Source: Istiophorus platypterus (lineage: Eukaryota > Chordata > Actinopteri > Istiophoriformes > Istiophoridae). From it: a stretch of 64,000 nucleotides of DNA. The notes beneath the pieces are model-generated. The model worked only from the letters and a program-made list of their open reading frames with translations. It searched no databases and was not told where the DNA came from. Made by a program: the position numbers and the translations under genes. The stretch is from NCBI GenBank assembly GCA_016859345.1, contig CM029112.1:10241089-10305088 (forward strand). Reading direction: 5' to 3'. The first letter of the stretch is position 1. Every line of letters starts with the position of its first letter. Positions 26,101-39,700 of this stretch are shown here, piece after piece.

Positions 26101-29100
26101 TTAGCATAGCCTTGGGCTGAAAACAACATGGGCTTCTTTTACTATTTTGTGCCTGTACATACTGTAGTCCTGGCAGCGCTCAGCTGTTTCTTAATTGATT
26201 TTTGAGGATGCTATTCATGGTTGTTCTGCATCTCACTCCTGGGTTCGCTGATGTGTAATATAATGTACTATAGAGGACACATATACCAATTTTACTTTAT
26301 TTTTTCATTTTAGCATTTAGCAGTCATTATGTTGTCATTATTGTGACTATACAAGTTAAATGCTGACACAGAATTTCTGTTGGTTACAGTAGCTGCTGTT
26401 GCTAAATGAACCTGTACAGTTACTCAGGGATCAGTAAACTCAGTACATCTTCAGTGATACCTGCAGTCACTCTCATCAGTCAGAGCACACGTGTCTGTTG
26501 TTTTTTTTATATTGATGGTCAATATCATGCTCAAAATGGAAAATAAAGAGAAACGATCATACTGATGTCAGCTGTCCTTAGTACTGATAGTGATGGAAGC
26601 TAATGCTCGTCTGTTCCCTGTTACTGTGCTAGATTACCCTCTTGCAATCTCAGTCTCCAATCTGTGCTAATCTAATTATCCACAGATGGTATCATAGCCT
26701 GGGTGGAGAGAAGATGCAGGAAAAAACAAACTGCTGCATTGACTTTTTAAAAATGAGACCTTTATGGGATATCTAGCTTATATAATATGTGTGGATTACA
26801 TTAGTGGGTTGATAATATCAGGAACACTGTAAATAGTCGAGGGTCATATTGGAGGTTTTGCATGTTTTAGTCCATAAACTAAAGATCTATTTATCTCTTG
26901 CATGCCAGATATGTACACTTTTCATTTATTTCACAGAGCACTTTTATCATTTTTCTGTCTCAGCATGATGTACTGGAGAAGAGTTGCGCACCTGCAAAAC
27001 CATATCACCGCAACTTAAGAAATTCACATTAAGTGTTATCTTTGTGTGATTTTCCACATGGAATCTAAAAATCAACCACTCCCTACAGCTGCTGTACCTC
27101 ACAGTGATAATGCAGCTTGTGTGAATGCCATAAAGTCATATTCTTTCTTCTTATGATTTCTCCCACCAGCTATGACATGGTGCATTATGGCCACTCCAAC
27201 CAGCTGCGACAGGCCAAGGCTGTGGGAGATTACCTCATCGTTGGAGTACACACGGACAGTAAGGCTCAAAATCACTCCCTCATAGTACAACCATTGTCCC
27301 TAGCATGCATGCAACTTAAAAGAAAACCCTCACTTGGCTACTTTTTTCTAGGGATTTTTAAACTGTAGCTCATGTCTACCTGACTTTTTTCATGCCCCGT
27401 TACCTTTATCACATATTATCCTGACTGTTCCTGCTGAATCTGGGGAGGCATGGTGCCTGTAGCTTCTCTGTATTTTCTAAACTCCCATCATTAACAGCCG
27501 GGCACCAGCTGAGTCCTATACACTTAGGAGAGGCTGCTGTGACAGTAGTGCAGCAACTCAGCGATCGTGCCTCCCCCTCCTGTGGCACACTGGGGCATTC
27601 TGACATTGCGATAACCCAGAATGACTTCACAGTCAGGGCCAGCACTGATATCAGCAACCTTTCCCTCTGCTGAAGTGATAATAAAATATCTCAATGACGA
27701 AGGCAATGCCATTTTTTTTTTTTTCTTCTTTCAAGGTGAGATCGCAAAGCACAAGGGTCCGCCAGTCTTCACTCAGGAAGAAAGATATAAGATGGTGCGG
27801 GCCATAAAATGGGTGGATGAGGTTGTGGAAGGAGCGCCTTACGTCACCACCCTCGAGACCCTCGACAAGTACAACTGTGATTTCTGTGTGCACGGAGGTA
27901 CAGAATATCACAACATGACGTCTTTATTTAGACACACAAATAGAAGTACAGTTTTTAACAGTGCTGATAATCTCCAAGTATGAAACTAGGCCACTGGATA
28001 GGTTATTGGTGCATATAAGAGGGTTTATTTGATTTATGCAAGCGGCTCGTTTCGGTGATGCTGTCATTTCAGATGATATAACACTAACAGTGGATGGTAA
28101 GGATACATATGAAGAGGTGAAGAAGTCAGGACGGTACAGGTGGGCTCTCATTTTGACATTTGCAGAAGATGATAATAACAGTCAAGATGGGACGTTGTGC
28201 TGGTGTTTCAGAAGTTGTTACACTGTGCATTGTGTTGTTACAGGGAGTGTAAGAGAACCCAGGGAGTTTCAACCACAGATCTGGTTGGCAGGATGCTGCT
28301 GATGACGAAAGCACACCACAGCAACATTGTCAGTACGGTTATCTTGACCATTCTTCTCTCTTAATGATTTCATTTCACATCACAAGACTAATTCAACCCT
28401 ATGTTCTCTTTAGGATAGTTCAGACTATCAACAGCACACAGACAACTTTGGAAAGGTAGGTAGCAAACATATTTCTAGCTTATTACTATTTTTGGTGCTT
28501 TGGTCATCACTTGGTCAATATCCGGTCCTCAGCAAACGTTCAGCTGGCTGATGTTTAAAACCACAATCTCGGCTCTATGGCTTCCTCTTCGCTTACTGTT
28601 TTGACATTCAAGTCATCGAATTTGCTATGTGGGCCAGATGTCACCCATTACTAAACAAAGGCCTTTACTGTGGACCCACTTTATAATCAGGTAGTGGGCC
28701 TTGCCAGTGAGCAGTGAATGCCACTTCTGTTCCTGCATGGAGAAAAGTAACTTAAGAGTCAACACGCTGGGGTTTTAAATAGCGTGAGAGCATTTAGGCT
28801 ATCCTCACATTTGAGCATTTAAGACTTGGAGAGCAATGCTGTGAATCTGGCGAAGCCTGAATAAATGCACTGGGGATTTGGGGGGGGGGCAGCTTTGAGT
28901 TAGCCACTGAACAAAGGTGATATTACTTCTCAAACCACTGGGTGGCGATGATGCAGCACAAGTATTTATTTTAGTCTGAACTTTTCAGAATTCTGCAGTG
29001 ATCTAATGGGTCTTGATGCTCCCCTATTAATTTGTACTCATTACGACCGTTTTCTTGATTATGGGGTTCACATGGTCAGAAGGGCCACAGTCCATGGACG

Positions 29101-30531
29101 GGGGTGTCTCAGTTCCTGCAGACTTCACAGAAGATCATCCAGTTTGCGTCAGGCCAGGAGCCTCAACCAGGAGACACCATCATCTATGTGGCAGGAGCCT
29201 TTGACCTCTTCCGTATCTTTTTTAAATTTTTTTTTCTATAACCACACTAGAAAAAAGGTCGATTTTTTGTAAATATTTTTGACTTTGTAGTCCAAATACA
29301 TGTGTAATTTCATCAATAAAGTCTCTGTAAAAGTACAGTCCTTTATAAAAGCGATGGTGCCACCGTCGGGATGGTGATAATAATTAGTAATTATGTGAAA
29401 TATTGCGATGAAATAATTAGCTATCACCCTTGACTGGTCTCCTGTCAGACATTGGCCACGTAGACTTCCTGGAAGCAGTGCATAAGCTTGCAGAAAAGCC
29501 ATACATTATAGTGGGGTTGCACTTTGATCAGGTGAGAGTCCTGCTTTTTTCCTTCATCTATCTATGTGAAATTTTTATTGCCTCCCTGAGTCCAATTTTT
29601 GCATTGTTTATATGTTTCTGTTTTGTGCATATTTCTCAGGAGGTGAATCGTTACAAAGGGAAAAACTACCCCATCATGAATGTCCACGAGAGAACGCTGA
29701 GCGTCCTGGCTTGTCGAGTGCGATATTCTTTTTGCTCACTTTCCATCAACACAGTGCACTACATATACTAAACATATCTTTATTGTGTGTGTGTGTGTGT
29801 CTAAATCTATTTTTTTGTGTTTCTTTCACAGTATGTGTCAGAGGTGGTGATTGGTGCACCCTTTGCAGTCACAAAAGACTTGCTGGACCATTTCAAGGCA
29901 AGTATAGACAATCCATTTAACTTGCATCGCCAGGTTATAAAGTTCTCAACAGTTAAAAATGAAAACAACTTTTAACATGGCTCTGTATCCATAGGTTGAT
30001 CTTGTTTGCCATGGGAAGACAGAGATATACCCTGACAAGGATGGATCTGACCCTTATGCCGTAAGATGATAAACACTGCCACATTATACAGGCATTTTTA
30101 GAAAAAAAAAACAAAAAACGAGAAAACCTTTGTGAAATAAACTACAGCATCACATTTTTTAGATATTTTTATTTCTTCATACCCAGGAGCCCAGGAGGAA
30201 AGGAATCCTGCGCACTGTTGACAGTGGGAACAGCCTCACTACAGATGCCATTGTGCAGAGGATAATCAAAAACAGGTGTTATATCTATCGAGCAAAAAAA
30301 CATTTTTCTGAGTTTAAATAAATCGGATATGGTGAACTCGCTGCTGTAATGAGTATATATTACATTGAACCAAGGGTTTATTCTATACTTTTTCTAATAT
30401 CTTTTGTGTGGTTTAGGTTGCAATTTGAAGCGAGGAACCAGAAGAAGGAGGCCAAAGAAATCGCTGTGATCCAAGCCATGAAGCGACAAGAGGAGGAAAA
30501 GACTAAAGAAAGAGCCCAGGCTGTGCTGTAG
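22801..30531 (+). CDS. pcyt2: Ethanolamine-phosphate cytidylyltransferase (13 coding exons)
   Basis: This enzyme forms CDP-ethanolamine from CTP and phosphoethanolamine, the rate-controlling step of the Kennedy pathway to phosphatidylethanolamine. Coding exons: 22801-22964, 27170-27258, 27736-27897, 28073-28139, 28244-28328, 28414-28455, 29080-29212, 29449-29531, 29640-29717, 29832-29897, 29995-30060, 30187-30275, 30417-30531. All phases join, giving 412 aa against 389 in the human main isoform. Two cytidylyltransferase folds are visible: the first with HYGH and RTQGVSTTDLVGRM, the second with HIGH and ending LVCHGKTEIYPD. The start MIKNG matches human MIRNG. The excess length is a His-rich insertion (HHHHHSHHHSHHHH, residues 6-19). 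The intron after 29897 has a GC donor (AAG|GCAAGT). Splice calls are by reading frame and homology, so exon 6 (14 codons, a variable linker) is the least certain. Confidence 0.95.
22965..27169 (+). other. pcyt2: First intron of pcyt2
   Basis: About 4.2 kb with no recognised exon. It holds a degraded hAT-like MITE at about 24355-24640. Short ORFs in it show no recognisable protein family. Confidence 0.6.
24355..24640. mobile_element. Degraded hAT-type nonautonomous DNA transposon (MITE)
   Basis: The segments 'taatcgtttaatcgttt', 'cagcttcccacatatgagga' and 'gcatatctttgggactgtt' resemble, in order, a common teleost element whose ends carry 'taatcgattaatcg' repeats. Recognition is from memory. 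The ends are eroded and no target-site duplication was identified. Confidence 0.5.
29785..29802 (+). repeat. Short (TG)n tract in pcyt2 intron
   Basis: About eight TG units between exons 9 and 10 of pcyt2. Confidence 0.85.
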
Positions 30532-30729
30532 GCCCCCAAAAAGGCACCATCAACTATGTGTCATCATAACTCTGACAGGCTCCATTAATCTTATCTCATG
30601 TACAGTAAAATTGACCCTTTTATAAGTGTTATACACCCTCCACACACGATCTTGGCTAGAAACAGCTGTCTTTACAGCAGCCTGTTTGAAGCCAGCGCGG
30701 CATAGTCTGCTGTGGGATCATCAGGTATA

Positions 30730-30786
30730 CAATGTGTGTGTGTGTGTGTGTGTGCGCGCACGTGTGTGTGTGTGCGTGTTTGTGTG
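30730..30786 (+). repeat. (TG)n/(CG)n microsatellite in pcyt2 3' region
   Basis: TG tract interrupted by GCGCGCACG about 200 bp after the pcyt2 stop. Confidence 0.9.
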
Positions 30787-32410
30787 TTCGGGTGGGTCCT
30801 CTGTGTATTAATCTACTCTGCATATGCAACTAAATGTCCATGTGAGTCAAAAAAAAATTAACCATATACTGATATTTAACTATCGGAGAACTAATTGAAA
30901 AAAGTTAAAACAAGGACGATATCACCATATTGTCAACTGTCTATTTTATGTCTTTGGATATTTTTAATTCCTCAAGTACATTTATTTTTTTGATTTAAAA
31001 AATATTACATTTTTCTAAATAATATATAATTGGATTTAAGGAGCAAATGTCGGTGACCTGAGACACTGGTCAGGCATTGAACTATAGCAAGGAAGAGATT
31101 TGATTTGTTATGTCTGTTGGGGCTGTTGCTGCTTTCTGCCCGACAATGGGCTTGGCCCCATGACTGATCTATCTTTGTAAATACTCTATGTACTGTATGT
31201 ATGTATGTATTATAAAGTGATAACAGCCTTGCTTGGTTTGCTTGAAAGTGAGAAGATGTAAAAAAAAAAAATATTGACTTTTGGGACCTCATACACCGGA
31301 TCCTGCTCCAGGATGCACTGACTTCTCAGAAATCATCAGAACTGTTCTGTTTTTATTGTTAGAGCAGGTTTGTAACTCTAATTGCACACTGTTGGGACCT
31401 GCACGCCTGGCATTCTGAGGTGTAATTGTGTTTTTGTTTTGTTTTTTTTTTTTGTTTTGTTTTTTTAAACCAACACTCCTTAGATTTATCCTAATATAGA
31501 GAGCACTACAGAGTTTTAACAGACTGCTTTTAACCTTTAGTTTTCATAGTATAATAGTTTAATGAGAGAAATATGACAGATGGTTAGTGTTGTCAACTTG
31601 ATAACAAAGTAGACCTCTTACTGTCATTTTTGACCACTGAACAATTTAACCTCTGTCTCTATATCAAGTGGGATTAAATAATATATTTTTTGTAGATGTA
31701 TATTTTACTCACCTCCTCTCCATTAATTAATGTATAGATTCACATTGTTTAAAAAAGCATAATAATATATCTGTATGTCAAGTTGGAATGTATTCAGTGT
31801 AGGCTATAATCTATGTGTTATTGACAACTCCCAGTTGACAAATACTGTAGAAACTGATGGGACTACGGTATATTATTGCGGACAATAATAGCAATTTAAC
31901 CTGAAAAGCTGTTTGTTGTCTTTTATTTTTCACTGAAACACAAAATGTCTGGGTGTAGTAGGAATTGTCATCTGTTTTATCACTTCAACAATTAGGTAAA
32001 TGAATAGTGTGCACTAAGTTATATTATGGAAGGTAAGTTCATGGTTTCGAAACAGTTGACCTTTGATCAGAAAAGGTGATCTTAATTTTGCAAGGTATGA
32101 CTCACAGAGTTTGTTACATGTCAAGCCATTAACATTAGATTATTATTAGTAGAAGCTTTTATTGTAGAGGAAAGGTAAAAGGGCTATGTATTGTGACATA
32201 ATGTAAAAAAAAATCTGTTCAAAGTGGAAGCCTGAAGTTACTTGATGCAAATAGTAAATTTTTATGTGACCTGGAACCTCAGGCTCATGTTGACCAGTGC
32301 AGATAATTAAAGAAATCATAGGTAATTAATTGACGAATTCACTGTGATTTAAGAGACATTTTGAAAAAATCATTCAGTCATTGTGACTTTGGTGACCCAG
32401 TACACTGTAA

Positions 32411-32945
<535 letters not shown>

Positions 32946-33109
32946 CGGTATTGGGGGGGGAAAGCTCATTCATCTTAATGATACAATGATACTTACCTCA
33001 CGTGTTGAGTAGGTAAACCTGTACCTTTATTTTGTAGGAAAAGCTCTTCAGAGACAGGCCTTGCACACCTGCCCCCCATCAACCTAATTACCCCCCATCC
33101 CTCCACCCC

Positions 33110-33300
33110 CGTCTATTTCCTGGCACCGACCCGGTCGCTCGCTTGGACTCGTTGGCGGTTTGGGCCGCGGATCCGAGGACGCACCGGCGCGCAGAGCCAG
33201 CGCAGCGATGTTCCGTTGTCTTAAGGTCCTGCCGGTCCCGCTGCAGGTACAACGTAGCGATGCTCCGCTCGTTTGCTGCGCCTCGGTGACTTAAGGGAGC
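33110..33300 (+). promoter_or_regulatory. Small CpG-rich promoter of the G-alpha gene
   Basis: A short GC/CpG-rich stretch (cccgg, ggccgcgg, gcaccggcgcgc) surrounds a candidate first exon. That exon ends in CTGCAG|GTACAA at 33246 and contains an ATG at 33208. Confidence 0.55.
33208..33246 (+). other. Candidate upstream first exon with in-frame ATG for the G-alpha gene
   Basis: ATG at 33208 opens 13 codons (MFRCLKVLPVPLQ) ending in a good donor CTGCAG|GTACAA. Splicing to the acceptor at 33749-33750 (TTTAG|ATCTGC) continues in frame into MGMC. The product would have a 15-residue N-terminal extension in place of the exposed Gly2. It may instead be a 5' UTR exon with MGMC as the real start. Confidence 0.4.
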
Positions 33301-33756
33301 CTGTGCAGGGTTGTTTAGTGTCTGGTTGCACTTTAACCAAAGTGTGACAGGAAAAGAGAAATTTTAATTTTTAATTTTTTTTTATTATTATTCGTGGAGC
33401 CCTTATTGTAAAAAGAGGGGAAAAAACAAAACCTTTACCATTGTGGTATCCCATACCTAAGGACCTCCTACTTTATCATGGAAAACCATTGCCTGGGACT
33501 GTTTGTATACAGTGATAAGACTTGATGGATATTTGTTCTAAATTTTATAGAAGGTAGTTTAAAGTGCCAAGTGTTTTTTTTTTTTTCTCAGTGCGGAGTT
33601 TCTGTATGTTGACGCTCTTTCTCAAACACATCCTAAATATGAGGTGGCATCATTTGCCAAATACAAAAGGACTAAATAACCATATTAAAATGCTTAGTTG
33701 GTGAAGGCCCAAAGTACTGTGATTGTGAGAGCTGTGAATTCGTCCTTTAGATCTGC

Positions 33757-36700
33757 ATGGGGATGTGCCTTCACCAGGATATTACAGAGGAGGGTAAAAA
33801 GGCTAAACTCCAGAGCTCTAAAATAGAACAAGACCTATGTGAACATGCCAGGAATGAGATGAATGTGGTGAAAATCCTTATGCTTGGTAAGTTAAAGGCA
33901 CGTCCATTTCTCTAGCTCGTCATGTTGCACTGGGGTGTTGACATTTTTTTCTTTTAAGTGAAAATGAATTCTCCGGTTTTTGAATCAGGAGCTGCAGAGA
34001 GTGGAAAGAGTACTCTGATCAGACAGATAAAGATAATTCACAGCCATGGCTTCTCCAAGCAGGAGCTCTTAAGTTTTAAGGTACTAGACAGTTGGAAAGC
34101 AAACAAGAGAATATATATTTTTTTTAACCATAAATATTGAAGTTATCTGATCCAGTACCAACGCTCAGCATCACGGACTGTCCTTCCCCTCAGGCTGCTG
34201 TACTAGACAACCTCCTGACCTCTATGAAGTTTGTTCTTCGAGGAATGGGGATGCTGAGGATAAACCTTGCTGACAAGAGGAACAAGGTGAGAGGATGATG
34301 CATTTGTGGAGAAACGGTACTAAGTGAAGTAACGTCAAATCTGCTTTTCTGAAAGTTTTTATCTTTTCACTGACAACCCTCCGTCACGCCAGATGTCAGT
34401 GTCTGTCTGTAGAAATGGTGCAGAGCATCCTGTTCTAAAAGCGCTGTTGTCGCGTTCAGATGCACGCTCGTTCCATCCTGTCCTGCAGCCAGTGTTTGGG
34501 GGACGACCAGGAGCTGCTTCCCTTCGTGGCCCACGCTTTCTGTGCGCTCTGGGCCGACCAAGGGGTGCGGGCCGCCGCAGCCAGGGGCTACGAGTTCGAG
34601 CTGAACGACTCGGCGCTCTAGTGAGTACAGTGACCTTAAGTGATCTGCACTGCACGGCACTGCCCAATTATGACAGACGGTGGAAATGTCAGGGGAAATT
34701 GCCCAGTAAGAAGTACTGTCATCACATCTTGTCAATACAGAGCGACGGTGAAGCAAGTGCTGAGAATAACTCATCTTCAGGAAATGATTCCTGTGACATT
34801 TTATGGAAAGGGAGGCTTAATTGAGGGCAATTTGAAAAGCACTGTTTACAGATAGGACATGATTAAAGAGTCGGTTTTCTTGTTTAACAAGTGAGAAGTT
34901 AAGCAGCATCATACCTATCTAAAGATGTAGGTTAGGGGGACTTAGGATAGGAGTTTTGTTGAATCTGTGCAATACATTTCAATTAAGATTGTGTCAATGA
35001 AGTGATGAGATTATAGCCAGTACCCCCCCCCCCGGCATCATCTGTGTGTGACATTTTTATATTTATGTGGGTATAACAGGTTTTTCCAATACTGTCCTTC
35101 GGCCATGCAATTATGCCCTCTCAGTTGCTCACATAAAAAAGCAGCCTATACAATGGCATGAATTCCTAACTCACTACATTGCATAGATCTTTTTTTTTTT
35201 TTTTTTTGAGTGTCTACATCATCAGCTTAACAGCGGGATACATTTTGCTAAATGGCATTATCGCTTGTGCTCCTAGTTTCATGCCATGAAAAGAAAATCG
35301 CTCCCTAAAACATGCTAACACTTATGACAATATCGATAGCGTACAGTCCTGGTTGAAATTATTGGTGACCCAGAATTCTAAGTAGAGAATTTAGAATATC
35401 CCCCCAAATAAAAGCAAATTAACCTATTTTGATTCATCAGAATATTTGAGATTTCCAAAGAAAATTTATTTTAAAAATTTGATGATCTCATTGAATAGCT
35501 CATATTAAGATGTTTTTGGTGTTTGATTTAGTCATTGCTTGAATTGCTGGTGCATTAAGGACTGTAACACAAAATGATGACCATTGTATGGCCCTTGCAT
35601 GTTGCCTTTTTATTTATTTATTTATTTTTAAATGAAGGTAAAGGTGGGATTTTATATTTCAGTAGTTTTTATTTTTGATTGAACTTGGACCAGGCCTCAG
35701 TCCTTATCTGAGAGGCAACGGGGAGGTCTGTCAAGTTGAAACACAACTCTAGGAGACGTCTAGGCAGACGGAGAAAGATGAGGCTGTGACAGCTTCATTA
35801 TTGGAACTCGATATGTTTTTGGGCCTGAAGGATGATTTAAAGCTCAACTAGCTGCCTTTCACTGTTCTCACTCTGCTGGGCCCCGCATTGATTACCCCCT
35901 CCAGGACTACTGCATTAGACTGTGTCGTGACACACTTGACTTCCCCGGAACCTGAAGGCATCTTGATGTGTGAAATGACTTCTTGGACATGAGCTGTGGC
36001 ATGAACTGAACTGTTAATATAAAAGGAATTTGCAGTAACCAGGAGATGGCTAGTGATCTTAACCTGTTTTATAAATCCATTATAATCAGCCCTAGCATCA
36101 TTAATTTTAATCCACTGCTGCTGGGAAGGAACATTTTGAAATGGAAATCTGCAGGCAGATTCAGATATACTTTGTCAGATTTATTTTTGAACTTTGTAAT
36201 GTTCCCCCCTACTTTGGAACCTACTTCTGAACAGCTGATGTTGCAGGTAAAGAGTTTCTCTTCTCCCTTTGTGCCTCACTGTGAATGAATCTGGTGTAGC
36301 AGCATGCGTTGGTGCTTTCTACAGTAGCTTCTGAGTGTTCCAGATCCCATTAACCCAAAGTGTCGTGAAGGCTCTCAACGCTTCCTGTTAGTTATCTAGT
36401 CCCTCTGAATTACAACTCAAACTCCAAAAACCTTACACATTATTCTCTGCAGCTCATAGTGCAAAATGGTTCAGTGTAATTTGATTCATATCGAGCTCTG
36501 TAGGCTAATTAGAAAGACGCCTCAGTATCATGCAACACAATGGAACAGCACCACAGATTGCAGACAGAATGACCATAAAGTGGAATGATATCTTCCTAGT
36601 TTGAACAAAAACTGAACATTAATAATTTCATTGAGGAAGGATTTTTTTTACAATGCAATTGGTGCATCTAATGAAATGACAAATGAGTGAAGACATAGCT

Positions 36701-39700
36701 GTGTAATGCCCAGAATGACGCAGGAATTTGGTTGTGCCAGTGAGTAATGTTTCACTGCCAATAAAAAGATCCAAATGTCATATAAAGCCTAAAACGCGTC
36801 ATAGCTTCCATTTTAAAAGTCTTAAACACTGGTTGTCATTGGCAGAAAAGGAATGTTTGCTCATAATTTACTTTTTGAAATGTTAGACTGATCAGTCCGT
36901 GAGGTTTCTTGTCCTCCCTTCCTTTCGCCCCTCTCTCCAGTTTCTTTGAGAATATGAGTCGAATCATCGCTCCAAACTACGTCCCCACTGAGACAGATGT
37001 TCTGAGAGTGAGAGTGAGGACCTGTGGAATCATTGAGACGCAGTTTCAAGTTAATAAAACGATCTTTCGGTAAGACTTACTCAGCAGTGGGTGCAATATT
37101 ATATATTTTTGTGTGTGTGTACATATATAAATATCACCTGCACCAGCATTGACAACTTGATGTATAATATTAAATTCATACAGGTAACAGCTTTAATGAT
37201 TCACATTGAGCTCAGTGAAAGTTTCCTGAAAATGTGCATCATATTTCACATTTGTTGTTAAATTAAGTTCCTGAATATGCACAGCTTATATTAAAGCAAT
37301 ATTTCAGTCTTATTCTTTCGAGGGACAAATGAACTCTTTGCATCTTGTACCTTTAAAATGAGCAGACAAGCTTTTGTTCCGTTGTAGCATTGTAAATTGT
37401 TATTACAGTCATATTCCCTTGAAACACTTTACCAACGAGAGAATCTTGATTGTAATCGGGATATTAAACCTGAAAGCAACACCGAATGTGACCGGGGGGA
37501 TATGGACTACACTGCACACACACAGTCTACACTATTTACAAATGCAGCTAGTAAATAAAACATCAAGCACAAAAGCTCAAGATGCATTGCAGGACACGGA
37601 CTAGGCTGTATGCTGTGTAATAAATGCATTTCATTATTTACCTTAGGATACATAAAAAGTTTATAGATATATACCAATTGAGTTGTTGGTTGTTTAGCAG
37701 ACTTGTACCTGGAACATTTTGCTAGTTTTAAAGGCTTTAGAAGATTTTTCAGATCTTTAATTATCTGAACTTGTGTCCTTTTTTATTGGACTGTTGACAT
37801 CCAATGTAACTGGTATTCGCTGAAGGTATGGAATTAATCAACTATTAATACATTTGGAAAATGGGTGTCAACAGTATCAGTATAGTCAATCAATGGGGTT
37901 ATACAAAGCCTATAGTCCATTAATGACTGATTTATTTTCAGTCATAGTTACTGTTCATGGAGTTTTTAGACACACTTTAACATGCTGCACTTTGATGAAG
38001 CATGGTGAGGCTCTGGAGACGCAGTCTCACCACCAACCCTTGAAAGGTCCCTGCAAAAGCTGAACTCTTCTAAGCTGAGGGAGGCAGCTGCCTGGGCTTG
38101 ACTCATACATGAAATATTGATGGCCTCTCTCCGCCTGGTTATTCCAGGAAAATAATGTGGCAGAATCATAGAAATGAAACAGAAACCGCTCCCCTCCGCT
38201 CCTTTGAACTTTTGTTTTCAGACAGCAAACCTTCATGATGCTCCCTACATGCTGTCCCTGTGCTGTGACGACATTCACTGCATAGGTCAAAGGAAACAGA
38301 ATACGCACTGACCAGGATTTCATAAATATGGCATATACTGTAGCTTCTTCAGTTTGAACTTCATCAGCATGCTTAACTTTGTGGAATGGTGCAGGAATGT
38401 ACAGGAATTTTACAGTATTTTTTCTTTTTTCAGGGTCTCTGCATTAAATTCAGTTCCCTCAACAAAAGGCATTAACTATTTTTAAAAAGTCTTAGAGTTT
38501 GAATATTCTTTTACTTTCTGTACAGTAAATGAACTGGCTGCCGCCAGCTAGGAAGCTCAATGAATCAATGGACAAGTGTCAATCTTAGCAAAAACTTACT
38601 ACCTATGTGGGTCCAGGACACATTTATTGACCAATTAATCCCACTGGGATGTTTAACAAAAATGCTATATAAATGTCACTAGATTCATGTACCTACTAAT
38701 TCTAGGCCATACTTTTCCTACTGATTTTCCTGCTATACTTTGACAGTTGTGACAGTGAAAAAAGGTATTAAACTGCATCCTGAGTGGCATTTAAAAGGTC
38801 TTTAAAAAGTCTTTCATTTAATTTTTGGTGAACACAGCAATATATTGTCAGCACAAATATTAACACTAAAGGAAATGTAAGATGTTTATCAAATATATCT
38901 TTAGATACAGAGGCATTGGAAGACAAAATTCAGTGTACTGTAAAAAACTTTGACCACAGTAGCTCTCAAATAGTTCTGTAATGTTTCATCTAAAATTAGC
39001 TAATCAGCCAAGGTATAAAAGTTGTAGAATTATCATTTAAAAATTTTTTTCAAATTTATTTTTAACCCCCCTCACTACAGTCTTAGGGTGGTTGACCGTA
39101 GTCATACAGAAGTTCCATACACATGCCACAAGGAACATTGAGGTGAGCCGGGTCCGGTCCAATCTTGCCCTCCCACTAAATCTGAAACGACATGGAAACT
39201 AATGCTGTCAAATACCAAAGTTAACACTTATTGTCCCCCAGCTTGTTAAAGCTGACTCTTCACCTGGGGGATAAACGCTCCATTGCCTCTGACATGTCTG
39301 GTGTAGTCATGCACCTGGAGACTGTCTGGCCCAAATGGGAACTCATTACCTGTGTCACCAAGACCCCCAGCTACACTTAGTGCCAGATTGTATTTTGAAA
39401 AAGATTGCCCCAATATTTGAAAGACTGAGACTGAAGCGTGTTAAGTCAAAGGTTAGTCTAGATGGTGTTGACACTTCCCCCCCAGACTAATGGAATCATC
39501 ATGGAATTGTTCATTCCCAATAGAATATTTTAACTGAAATGATATGTTAAGTAATGTTCGGTTTCTGTAACTTAATATAAAATACTAGTCTCTGCAAAGT
39601 TTAGTACAACTGAGCTCTCCAGTGGAAGAACAGCATCTCTTATATGTTTAGAGTGATTTAAGGTATGGAAAATCACAGAATTGTGCCCGGTGAATCATAA

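Noticed and set aside
34359..34774. 102- and 135-codon minus-strand ORFs
   Set aside because: Antisense shadows of the GC-rich fifth exon of the G-alpha gene.
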